Below, piece by piece: positions 55,700 to 63,078 of a stretch of DNA of 64,000 nt. The notes under the pieces are model-generated. The model was not told the DNA's origin. It worked only from the letters and a program-made list of their open reading frames with translations, and made no database searches. Both the position numbers and the translations under genes were made by a program. How positions within the stretch are numbered: the first letter of the stretch is position 1; each line of letters begins with the position of its first letter. This DNA is from Pseudidiomarina piscicola (GTDB lineage Bacteria > Pseudomonadota > Gammaproteobacteria > Enterobacterales > Alteromonadaceae). Where the stretch lies: positions 124,001 through 188,000 of the forward strand of contig NZ_CADCXY010000002.1 of NCBI RefSeq assembly GCF_902806985.1. Reading direction: 5' to 3'.

Positions 55700-56128
55700 T
55701 TAAATATCTGCAATCATGTAGTCGATAGCAGATTGAATCTCGGCTTCGCTACAATCACCACAGGTTCCTTTAGGTGGCATCGCATTGTAACCATTGACAG
55801 CATGCTTAAGTACGGTTTCCATACCTTGCGCTAACCGTGGTTCCCAGTCTGCCGCATTATTTAATTTGGGCGCACCCAACACACCGCCGGTATGACACGC
55901 CGCGCAGAATTGGTTGTAAACAGCTTCACCTGAGCGTGCCGCAGAACTGCCACTATCTCCCGCTGCTGCTGTCGCATTGCCAGTGTGTACTTGCCCAATC
56001 GGAGCAATCCGCTTGGCGATGTCTTCGTTTTTGTCTTGTGGCAGCATAGTAGCGCCTGCACTACCGACCACGAAGGCTAGAGCGACAGCGATTAAACGAC
56101 CAGATGTTAAAGCTTTCAATACGTTCAC
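55700..56128 (-). CDS. Cytochrome c5 family protein
   Basis: An exported monoheme cytochrome of 142 residues from a GTG start at 56128, with AGGAG 6 bases before it; an ATG at 56146 is in frame but lacks a ribosome site. A signal peptide ends near GSAGA. The heme motif is FCAACHTGGVLGAPKL, the Met ligand lies in NAMPPKG and the second Cys pair TCGDCS is a hallmark of cytochrome c5. It is a likely electron donor to oxidases such as the one in this window. Confidence 0.92.
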   Translation of the reverse strand: MNVLKALTSGRLIAVALAFVVGSAGATMLPQDKNEDIAKRIAPIGQVHTGNATAAAGDSGSSAARSGEAVYNQFCAACHTGGVLGAPKLNNAADWEPRLAQGMETVLKHAVNGYNAMPPKGTCGDCSEAEIQSAIDYMIADI

Positions 56129-56220
56129 AGTGGACTCCTGTTTCATTTAGTTGAGCTTGCACGCTCTCCAAGTTGTTGCGATTATAGCCAGATTCCGCCC
56201 AAGGTTAAACATTTCGTTTT

Positions 56221-57303
56221 ATGTCTAAACCATCTCAGCCTGCTACGCGAAAAATCGCACTTTTGGATCTCGATGCCTTTTTCGCCAGCGCCGAGGTATT
56301 ACGCGACCCAAGTTTGCGTGATCGTCCGTTCGCCGTCGGTGGCGGCAGCGAACGCGGTGTGGTTGCCACCGCCAATTACTTAGCCCGACAGTTTGGTGTT
56401 CGCAGCGCCATGTCAGGAGCGCACGCTAAACGCTTGTGTCCACAGCTACACTTTGTACGGCCAGACCACTCCTACTACCGGCAGCTGTCAAAGCAAGTGC
56501 TCGAAGTTTTACAGCAAGTGACGGATCGGGTGGAACCAGCCTCCATCGATGAGTTCTATTTAGACCTAACCGAGAACCAACAATTTAGAGGCAGTGCTTC
56601 ACTTACTATGGAGGCAGTGCGTGACGAATTACGTAAACTTGGATTGACAGCTTCCGCTGGAATTAGTTGCCAAAAGATGGTCGCAAAAATTGCCAGTGAG
56701 GAGCACAAACCTGATGGCCAGTTCGTGGTGCCTCCAGAGCAATTGCTACATTACATCGCTCAATTGTCATTAAAACGCATTCCCGGCGTCGGTCCTAAAA
56801 GTCTTGAGCGCTTGCAAAATGCCGGTTACTACCTTGGCCAAGACATTCAAGCGGCAGAGCTTGGGCGGCTACAGCAGCTACTTGGCGAAAAAGCGGGCTG
56901 GCTGTTGCAACAGCGTTGCAATGGGCTCGACCCACGTCCGGTCGTCACGGAACGCAGCCGTAAAAGTGTCGGCTGTGAAGAAACGCTACGCCATGATTTT
57001 CAACACTTACGCCAGGTCGAGCAGTTTTTAGACGATGTTCTGTTGCCCCAGCTAAAGAAGCGTCTTGGCCAAGCACGCTGGCAAGATACCCACATAAAAA
57101 GCCAAACCGTGAAGTTGAAATTCAGTGACTTTCAGCAAACCACTGTGTCGCGAACTGCGAAAACGGTCTCGCCGAGCCTATTTTACCAATTAGTGCGTGA
57201 GGCATGGGAGCGCCGCAATCAGCGCAGTGTGCGGTTAGTGGGCTTGAGTGTCGCCTTGCCCGACCCAGATGAACAGTTACAACTTGAACTTGAGCTCGAT
57301 TAG
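56221..57303 (+). CDS. dinB: DNA polymerase IV (DinB)
   Basis: A Y-family translesion polymerase of 360 residues. Catalytic acidic residues are in LLDLDAFFASAE (Asp16) and ASIDEFYLD (Asp110, Glu111). The thumb has RIPGVGPKSLERL, and the little-finger domain follows. Unlike E. coli dinB, no CTGT-N8-ACAG box is seen in the ~75 bases between it and the cytochrome gene. The C-terminal 204 codons (from Ile157) lie in the 876-bp direct repeat, copied again at 59234-59848. The C-terminus ends LQLELELD without a clear beta-clamp motif. Confidence 0.95.
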   Translation: MSKPSQPATRKIALLDLDAFFASAEVLRDPSLRDRPFAVGGGSERGVVATANYLARQFGVRSAMSGAHAKRLCPQLHFVRPDHSYYRQLSKQVLEVLQQVTDRVEPASIDEFYLDLTENQQFRGSASLTMEAVRDELRKLGLTASAGISCQKMVAKIASEEHKPDGQFVVPPEQLLHYIAQLSLKRIPGVGPKSLERLQNAGYYLGQDIQAAELGRLQQLLGEKAGWLLQQRCNGLDPRPVVTERSRKSVGCEETLRHDFQHLRQVEQFLDDVLLPQLKKRLGQARWQDTHIKSQTVKLKFSDFQQTTVSRTAKTVSPSLFYQLVREAWERRNQRSVRLVGLSVALPDPDEQLQLELELD

Positions 57304-57564
57304 TTTTTACGACCACCGCGCTTTAACCAAAACCAAACACCGGTCACCGGAAGCGCTAACAAAACCACCCCCCCAGCAAGCGCCAGCAAGAACCACCAAA
57401 GTCCGCCCACATAAGCGATATGTACTGGGTAAATCATCTGCGCAACTTGATAGCCGACACTTCGGCGTCGCACATCGTCGGCCGTTTGCAGTGAACCGTT
57501 TGCAGCGAATGTGAGATAGCTGCGACCGTTAGGATGCCACTCGTTCATGTGTTTGAGACGCATA
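56689..57564 (+). repeat. Direct repeat, copy 1 (dinB 3' end + PepSY 3' end)
   Basis: 876 bases that align without gaps to 59234-60109 (constant offset 2545). By hand count there are 44 mismatches: 22 in the first 132 bases, 13 in the next 483 and 9 in the last 261. Homology stops at the IS3 fragment on the right. Confidence 0.95.
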
Positions 57565-57680
57565 TAAAATTGAGCTGAGCTCATGCCATGTTCACGGCAA
57601 AGCTCTGGGACGGGTACACCGTTATCGTTTTGTTGCAGAATCGCTAAGATCTGACCGTCTGTGTATCGTGATTTGCGCAT
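57300..57680 (-). pseudogene. Chimeric ORF: IS3-family OrfA start fused in frame to PepSY C-terminus
   Basis: An open frame of 126 codons. Residues 1-39 (MRKSRYTDGQILAILQQND to MSSAQFY) are the N-terminal helix-turn-helix of an IS3-family transposase OrfA. From residue 40 on, the sequence is the last ~85 residues of the neighbouring PepSY membrane protein (compare 59851-60109). The junction is at 57564/57565. The OrfA ribosome site (AAGGAG) and start are intact, so a fusion protein with one or two C-terminal membrane helices could be made. A T-for-A change removes the normal PepSY stop and adds two residues (KN). It most likely has no function. Confidence 0.88.
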
Positions 57681-57751
57681 AGAAAACTCCTTCGTTTTAG
57701 TTTAACCGAATTTTCTACTTATAACTGCTCCAATTTTTCGGGGGGATTACA
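57565..57751 (-). mobile_element. IS3-family insertion sequence, left-end remnant
   Basis: On the minus strand the element starts at 57751 with TGTAATCCCCCCGAAAAATT, having the 5'-TG end of IS3-family terminal repeats. A leader of about 70 bases and the first 39 codons of orfA follow. The rest of orfA, all of orfB and the right end are missing, replaced by the PepSY fragment. Confidence 0.75.
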
Positions 57752-58165
57752 AGATTTAGTCGTTCTGAAATTTTAAGTGGGGCTAGCTTTAATCAAGCAT
57801 GGAAAGATAATGGGAGAAATTGGGGAGCAGCTTGGGAGGCATTTAAAGGTTGGTTTACACAAGATCAAGACCACCCTCATGATACTGTTCAGGTTGAACG
57901 CGGTATCAATTATTACAACGAAGTTTATAAAAATGATACAGACCCAGAATCAAAATCTGATTCTTGTGACCCTAATAATGGATTGGACAAAAGTGGAAAT
58001 ACCGGAGGCTCAGGAGGCTCTGGTGGCTCAGGAGGCGACTTAGGTGGCGGTGGTGGTACAATCACCATAATTAAGTGGGGTTGTGAGCTTTGGGAACTTC
58101 CTGATGGTAATGGTGGTCATTATTACCTTGAATTAAACTGTAAGTATACCTTTATAAATAACTAG
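57752..58165 (+). pseudogene. 3' remnant of an unrecognised gene with Gly-Ser linker, truncated by the IS end
   Basis: The frame is open from the IS end to a TAG at 58165, about 137 codons, but has no ATG. Its first part is aromatic-rich (ASFNQAWKDNGRNWGAAWEA, then FKGWFTQDQDHP and VERGINYYNEVYKND). Next come an acidic stretch, a GGSGGSGGSGGDLGGGGG linker (about 58004-58060) and a tail of ~35 residues with two Cys (KWGCELWELPDG ... LELNCKYTF). The gene was evidently cut by the insertion sequence. I do not recognise the family. The stop overlaps the ribosome site of the lipoprotein gene 10 bases on, so they formed an operon. Confidence 0.72.
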
Positions 58166-58175
58166 AGGAATCGCG

Positions 58176-58745
58176 ATGATTCTGCCACGTATATTTTTAA
58201 GTTTGATGATTTCATTGATGCTTTTTTCTTGCACACCTCAGTTTAATGAGGAGTTTTACTTGAATGATGTAGAAAGTAAGAAAGTGATATATCTTTCAGC
58301 CTTAATGAATGATGAGAATATAACACAATTAGTTCGCTTAAGTGACCACTTGATTATTGTTAATGGAGTTCTCATTGATACATCAATGAGGACTTACGGG
58401 ATACCGCCAAAAGGAGGAGGGTATTCCCAAACATATGCTGAAAGAGCTTCATTAAATGAGTTTACTGATTGGAGTAATTTAGTTGACATTATGGCTGATA
58501 AGAGTATTCCTTCGAAATCAAAAATTGACCGACTATTCAAGGTAATGGCTGACTCAGGTTTTAAAGAATACCATTATGATAAGGATTGTGATGTTCATGC
58601 ATTTCAATCAGGAAGTAATGTTTTAAAGGGCTTTTATGGTGTTTTAATTGGCAGTGAAGGCTCAGCAAAACATATTTCAATTCGTGAAAGCTATGACTAC
58701 CTTAATAAAATAAAGGATGGGATTTACTACTTTGAGTTTAGGTAG
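58176..58745 (+). CDS. Hypothetical lipoprotein in the foreign segment
   Basis: A protein of 189 residues with a lipoprotein signal (PRIFLSLMISLMLFSC, lipidated Cys19) and an AGAGGAA ribosome site. The mature part has no recognised domain; it is rich in Ser, Asp, Ile and Tyr, with a middle loop IPPKGGGYSQTYAERA. Codons are AT-rich, unlike the neighbours. Tight spacing behind the truncated Gly-linker gene suggests that the two products worked together. An immunity or partner lipoprotein is possible, but nothing in the sequence proves it. Confidence 0.7.
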   Translation: MILPRIFLSLMISLMLFSCTPQFNEEFYLNDVESKKVIYLSALMNDENITQLVRLSDHLIIVNGVLIDTSMRTYGIPPKGGGYSQTYAERASLNEFTDWSNLVDIMADKSIPSKSKIDRLFKVMADSGFKEYHYDKDCDVHAFQSGSNVLKGFYGVLIGSEGSAKHISIRESYDYLNKIKDGIYYFEFR

Positions 58746-59233
58746 ATTTGTCAGTTTTATAATTTAAGCTAAGCATCTTTTTTAACATTCGAAAATCAAG
58801 ATACTTTTTTTAATGTTAGATTTATGAAAATAGGCAGCTCTCACCTTCAAGGTGAGAGTGTTAAGTTAAAGAACTGATCTATGTAAAGGGCATTTAAAGA
58901 TGGCTTTCACACCCTAGCAAGTCTGTTAGATCATTTTCAACCTAATCATGTCTTAAACATTTTACAAGTACCAAGCATCATCCATGCTAGTTTGATAGCG
59001 TGGTCGGCTACCTGTTTACAATAATACATTAATGTAATGCTTAGGTTTGACTATCAACATAATAAAAGTTCTTAAGAGAATCTATATCGCTGGCTATATA
59101 CATTGGTTCGCAAAAAATTTGCGGATAGTATATTAAATTAGTATGTCTACTAATAATATTAAGTGACTATATCAATTTAAATAAGGCTCCCACCCACCTA
59201 TATTGTAATTAGTATGTTTTTGTTCTACATTCA
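58746..59233. other. AT-rich gene-free stretch with two inverted repeats
   Basis: No credible reading frame on either strand. Two inverted repeats are visible: CTCTCACC-TTCAA-GGTGAGAG at 58838-58858 and CGCAAA-AAA-TTTGCG at 59109-59123. Neither is followed by a T-run. The stretch ends abruptly at the second dinB fragment. Confidence 0.7.
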
Positions 59234-59848
59234 ATCGCAAGTGAGGAGCATAAGCCCGACGGTCAGTTCGTGGTACCTCCCGAACAATTGCTAGCCTACA
59301 TTGCCCAATTGTCGTTAAAACGCATTCCCGGCGTCGGCCCCAAAAGCCTCGAGCGACTGCAAAATGCCGGTTACTACCTTGGTCAAGACATTCAAGCGGC
59401 AGAGCTTGGGCGGCTACAGCAGCTACTTGGCGAAAAAGCCGGCTGGCTGTTGCAACAGCGTTGCAATGGGATCGACCCACGCCCGGTGGTCACCGAACGC
59501 AGCCGTAAAAGTGTCGGCTGTGAAGAAACGTTACGCCATGATTTTCAACACTTACGCCAGGTCGAGCAGTTTTTAGACGATGTTCTTTTGCCCCAGCTAA
59601 AGAAGCGTCTTGGCCAAGCACGCTGGCAAGATACCCACATAAAAAGCCAAACCGTGAAATTGAAATTCAGTGACTTTCAGCAAACCACTGTGTCGCGAAC
59701 TGCGAAAACGGTGTCGCCGAGCCTATTTTACCAATTAGTGCGTGAGGCATCGGAGCGCCGCAATCAGCGCAGTGTGCGGTTAGTGGGCTTGAGTGTCGCC
59801 TTGCCCGACCCCGATGAACAGTTACAACTTGAACTTGCGCTCGATTAG
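59234..59848 (+). pseudogene. 5'-truncated second copy of dinB
   Basis: Codons 157-360 of dinB, in frame to the same stop but with no start, catalytic residues or fingers. It differs from the full gene at 35 of 615 positions. Most changes are silent. The amino-acid changes I see are a His to Ala in LLAYIAQ, Leu to Ile in CNGIDP, Trp to Ser in REASERR and Glu to Ala near the end. It lies directly before the complete PepSY gene, so the right side is the original dinB-PepSY junction. Confidence 0.93.
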
Positions 59849-60109
59849 TTTTAACGACCACCGCGCTTTAACCAAAACCAAACACCGGTCACCGGAAGCG
59901 CTAACAAAACCACCCCCCCAGCAAGCGCCAGCAAGAACCACCACAGCCCGCCCACATAAGCGATATGTACTGGGTAAATCATCTGAGCAACTTGATAGCC
60001 GACACTGCGGCGTCGCACATCGTCGGCCGTTTGCAGTGAACCGTTTTCAGCGAATGTGAGATAGCTGCGACCATTAGGATGCCACTCGTGCATGTGCTTG
60101 AGACGCATA
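59234..60109 (+). repeat. Direct repeat, copy 2 (dinB 3' end + PepSY 3' end)
   Basis: Partner of 56689-57564, about 95% identical without gaps. The left edge is abrupt: TGTTCTACATTCA precedes the first matching codon ATC-GCA. On the right, the PepSY gene continues intact. Confidence 0.95.
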
Positions 60110-60885
60110 CGAAAACTGCCGTCCGTTTGTGGCGCCAGGTATACTAGCCTAGGTTCCTGCGCCGGCCAATAGCGCTTCGCAACCGCCATTCGTTGCTGCC
60201 AATTAAGCGCCCGTACCGCGGGCAGCGCCGGCTTTGTCGATTGAACCGCGTGTGGCAGTAAGGTTGCTAAACTTGAGTTCACTGCCGAGGCATACATAAT
60301 TGCGGTGCCTGTTAGCAACAGCACCAAAATAGGAATGAACGCGACCACTCCCGCACTTCGATGGAATTGCCAAAGTGTGGCTTGGAACTGACGTGAACCT
60401 GGACTGCGCCAGCGCACCGCAAGCACCCGTCGGCTCCAGTTTCGTGGCCACCAACGCACCAACCCCGCCACCACCAATACCAAGCTGAGCAGCCCCATAA
60501 TGCCCATCAGGTTTTTACCGAGCTCTTCCAATAACAGGTGGTGATGGAACTCAACGGCCCAAGAAATCCAGTCTCCTAGCATAGGGCGTGCCAAAATTTC
60601 ATCGCCATGTGCGTCAAAATAGTGGGTTGTACCGCCCGCGTCGACAACTTCTATCCATGGCTTATCTTCACGTGGTAGGAAGGCGTATCCTGCGTCGAAC
60701 CGATTAAACACCTTTGCTGCGTCCGCTTGGGTTGGCAACTGACTAAGCTGTAATTGCGGGTAGGTCAGCTGTAAAAGCTCGGTTTTGTACAACAGCAAAG
60801 TGCCCGTTAAAGAAACGAGCACTATCCATAAGCTTAAACCAAGGCCGAGCCATTTATGCACACGGCCACACCAATGGCGCCACAT
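59851..60885 (-). CDS. PepSY-associated membrane protein of an iron-uptake operon
   Basis: An inner-membrane protein of 344 residues with about four helices. WCGRVHKWLGLGLSLWIVLV opens the first, WAVEFHHHLLLEELGK and WQFHRSAGVVAF are the His-containing segments of the PepSY-TM family, and YPVHIAYVGGLWWF precedes the last helix. Such proteins often accompany TonB siderophore receptors and may act as inner-membrane ferric reductases; this is inferred. The start overlaps the receptor stop (TAATG). Its 3' third is duplicated at 57304-57564. Confidence 0.86.
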   Translation of the reverse strand: MWRHWCGRVHKWLGLGLSLWIVLVSLTGTLLLYKTELLQLTYPQLQLSQLPTQADAAKVFNRFDAGYAFLPREDKPWIEVVDAGGTTHYFDAHGDEILARPMLGDWISWAVEFHHHLLLEELGKNLMGIMGLLSLVLVVAGLVRWWPRNWSRRVLAVRWRSPGSRQFQATLWQFHRSAGVVAFIPILVLLLTGTAIMYASAVNSSLATLLPHAVQSTKPALPAVRALNWQQRMAVAKRYWPAQEPRLVYLAPQTDGSFRMRLKHMHEWHPNGRSYLTFAENGSLQTADDVRRRSVGYQVAQMIYPVHIAYVGGLWWFLLALAGGVVLLALPVTGVWFWLKRGGR

Positions 60886-62990
60886 TAAAAGCTATAGTTC
60901 CAATTAAGGCTTAAGGTTCGGCCACGACCCGCAAAATTGCGTGAGTCAGGACCTACGGTTTGCGCATAATAGGTGAAATAAAACTCATCAAGCAGGTTCT
61001 CTACCCCGACCGCAAACTCACCATAGTCCATGGTTTCGATCGTCACCTGTGCGTCAAGGGTTTGATAACCGGAAAAGTTGTTTATAGCCTCGGCACCGGT
61101 GTAAATATCGCGGTCGAACAACATATTGTACTGTACACGGCTGCTTACCAGGGCACCCCATTGTTGTTCCCAGTAAAGATTCGCTCGTTCTGGCGCAATA
61201 TTACGTCCATCAAGTTCCGCTTCGACGCGTTGATCACCATCACTATCATATTCACCGTTGGTTTTTGCGTAATTCACGCCAAAATTGGTGTTTGACGAGT
61301 ACGCATAATTGGCACTTAGCTCCACCCCATCAATTTCGGTACGTTCGCGTTGAACACTGTAAAAGCCCTCGTCATCGGCTTGTAAGCGAGCTCCAAGATC
61401 AGAGTCTGAGGTAAAGTAGCTAACACTGAGGTTCATGAGTGTACCGCGGTACTCGATGCCAATTTCCTGATTGTCAGCAATCACCGGCTGTAAATCGAGA
61501 AAGCTCGCAACGCTTAAGCCAGGTTCACTTATACCGCGTAAGACACGACCCACGTCGGGCATGCTAAAACCTTCAGAGTAACTGGCAAATACACGCCAGT
61601 CTTGGGTTAGCTCATAAACCACACCCATATTAGGTAACAGCTCATTAAATGAAGGCTCTCCGCCGGTAACGAAGGTACTACCGTAACTTGCGAGGGTGGT
61701 AAAGTCGTTGACCTTTAACTGACCGTACTCGTAACGCAACCCGCCACTTAAGGTTAACCCATTGTTACGGTACCGAATTTGTGCGAACGGCGCCCAGTTA
61801 TTGAAGCTGGTTTCCGGTACCCATTTGCGCCCGGTTTGTGCCAATTCTTGATAGGTGGTGTCGCGCAGGTAGTCAACGCCAGCACTCACATCGACCGGGG
61901 TGGCGGCGACATCAGTCCAATTAAGTGTTAAACGTGAGCCGTATTTCTTTGAGTCATTGCGCGATTGGTCAAAAATGGTGTCGCCATAAGCCGGATCTTG
62001 GAAGGTACCATAGGTACCGCCACCATAAAGCGCTGAGAAGTCCTGTGAAAAGAGCTGCCAGTTTAAGCTTGCACCCAGCACCTTGGCATTTTGATAGGTG
62101 AGTGTCGCTGTGGTCACTTTATTACGTGGCGGGTCGCCCGCACCCGGTTCGGGTATCGAAATCGCCGGTAAACCGGCTTCGCGATCGCCCGGCGTGGCTG
62201 AATAGTCACCATTGCCGTCCATATTAAAATGATTCAGCATCAGCTCGATGCGTTGCTCATCATCAAGTTGGTAGCCCAACTTAGCAAATACATCGTAGCT
62301 GTTTGAGTCCATGGTATCGCCCTGAACAGAGTCGACACCAATCAGCTCACCATTCCCATCGACATACATACCGGTCTTACGCAGTTGCACCCCGGCAACA
62401 GCTGAGACGTCGCCCGATGCCCCGCGAAATAGATAGCCTGAGCGGTAACTTAATCCTTCATCACTGTCACTTGTAGGTGTCGAAATTCCTGCATTTAGTT
62501 GGTGACTGGCGCCCTGCTCCGCGCTTTTGGTGATGATATTAATAAGTCCGCCACTGGCACCCATACCCTGAATCGCACTGGCACCGTGAATAATTTCAAC
62601 GCGTTCAATCATCAAAGGATCAATGGTATACGCAGCACGCGACCCGTTGCGCAAAGGATTCGACTGCGGCACGCCATCAATTAAGTACAGCGGCTGTCGG
62701 CCACGCAAGGTTTCCCCGGAACTGGTTAATTTCTGTCTTGAGGGTGAAAAGGCTGGTACTAATTTACCCAATACGTCGGAAAGTGAGTCGGCGCTCGCCA
62801 GTTGCTGGCGTAGCTCATCACCGTCGATCACCGTCACCGTGGCGGGAATACTTGCCGTTGTCTGTTCTGTGCGAGTCGCGGTAATTTTAATTCGCTCATC
62901 GGCTTTAACTGGTTTTGAGCTGGCGTCTTGTGCGACAGCTGGTGTCGCACACAATAAGGCTATAGATAAACTTAAGAGAGTTTTGGTCAT
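60885..62990 (-). CDS. TonB-dependent outer-membrane receptor, probably for a siderophore
   Basis: A protein of 701 residues from the ATG at 62990; a longer frame to 63047 would lose the signal peptide. A signal peptide ends near AVAQ-DAS. The plug domain starts with the TonB-box-like region ERIKITATRTEQ and includes RGRQPLYLIDGVPQ and VEIIHGASAIQGMGASGG. A beta-barrel follows, ending in LSLNWNYSF with the C-terminal Phe. A Fur box lies ~40 bases upstream, and the PepSY gene is coupled to it. The ligand cannot be told from sequence. Confidence 0.91.
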   Translation of the reverse strand: MTKTLLSLSIALLCATPAVAQDASSKPVKADERIKITATRTEQTTASIPATVTVIDGDELRQQLASADSLSDVLGKLVPAFSPSRQKLTSSGETLRGRQPLYLIDGVPQSNPLRNGSRAAYTIDPLMIERVEIIHGASAIQGMGASGGLINIITKSAEQGASHQLNAGISTPTSDSDEGLSYRSGYLFRGASGDVSAVAGVQLRKTGMYVDGNGELIGVDSVQGDTMDSNSYDVFAKLGYQLDDEQRIELMLNHFNMDGNGDYSATPGDREAGLPAISIPEPGAGDPPRNKVTTATLTYQNAKVLGASLNWQLFSQDFSALYGGGTYGTFQDPAYGDTIFDQSRNDSKKYGSRLTLNWTDVAATPVDVSAGVDYLRDTTYQELAQTGRKWVPETSFNNWAPFAQIRYRNNGLTLSGGLRYEYGQLKVNDFTTLASYGSTFVTGGEPSFNELLPNMGVVYELTQDWRVFASYSEGFSMPDVGRVLRGISEPGLSVASFLDLQPVIADNQEIGIEYRGTLMNLSVSYFTSDSDLGARLQADDEGFYSVQRERTEIDGVELSANYAYSSNTNFGVNYAKTNGEYDSDGDQRVEAELDGRNIAPERANLYWEQQWGALVSSRVQYNMLFDRDIYTGAEAINNFSGYQTLDAQVTIETMDYGEFAVGVENLLDEFYFTYYAQTVGPDSRNFAGRGRTLSLNWNYSF

Positions 62991-63029
62991 TTCAACGAAT
63001 CCGCATGGCACAAATTTCAAATGTGCGTT

Positions 63030-63049
63030 AATGATAACGATTCGCATTA
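63030..63049 (-). promoter_or_regulatory. Fur box of the TonB receptor operon
   Basis: AATGATAACGATTCGCATTA on the plus strand is close to the Fur consensus (GATAATGATAATCATTATC). It lies about 40 bases before the receptor start. Iron repression of the receptor-PepSY operon is expected. Confidence 0.82.
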
Positions 63050-63078
63050 CATGATCAAGATCTAAATAAGAATTAATG

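Larger units (their letters stand above)
57565..59233. mobile_element. AT-rich foreign segment between the two dinB-PepSY repeat copies
   Basis: 1,669 bases that interrupt the dinB-PepSY locus and are bounded exactly by the two direct-repeat copies. It holds an IS3 end, a 5'-truncated gene, a lipoprotein gene and ~490 bases without genes. The one line I counted (59041-59100) is 28% GC, against 48% in a counted dinB line (57001-57060). No integrase or recombinase gene is seen. Confidence 0.85.

Noticed and set aside
57777-58043. 88-codon frame in the foreign segment
   Set aside because: It is out of frame with the Trp-rich/Gly-linker frame, which is open across the whole stretch and better composed, and it has no good ribosome site.
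58838-58858. Hairpin considered as an integron attC site or a terminator
   Set aside because: It has no T-run on the likely strand, no attC core sites and no integrase or cassette array nearby.
57565-59233. The island considered as a classical integrative element or prophage
   Set aside because: There is no integrase, no tRNA target and no short att repeats; the flanks are long homologous repeats instead.
59172-59480. 102-codon minus-strand frame across the right edge of the island
   Set aside because: It runs from AT-rich non-coding DNA into the antisense of the dinB fragment, so it is chance.
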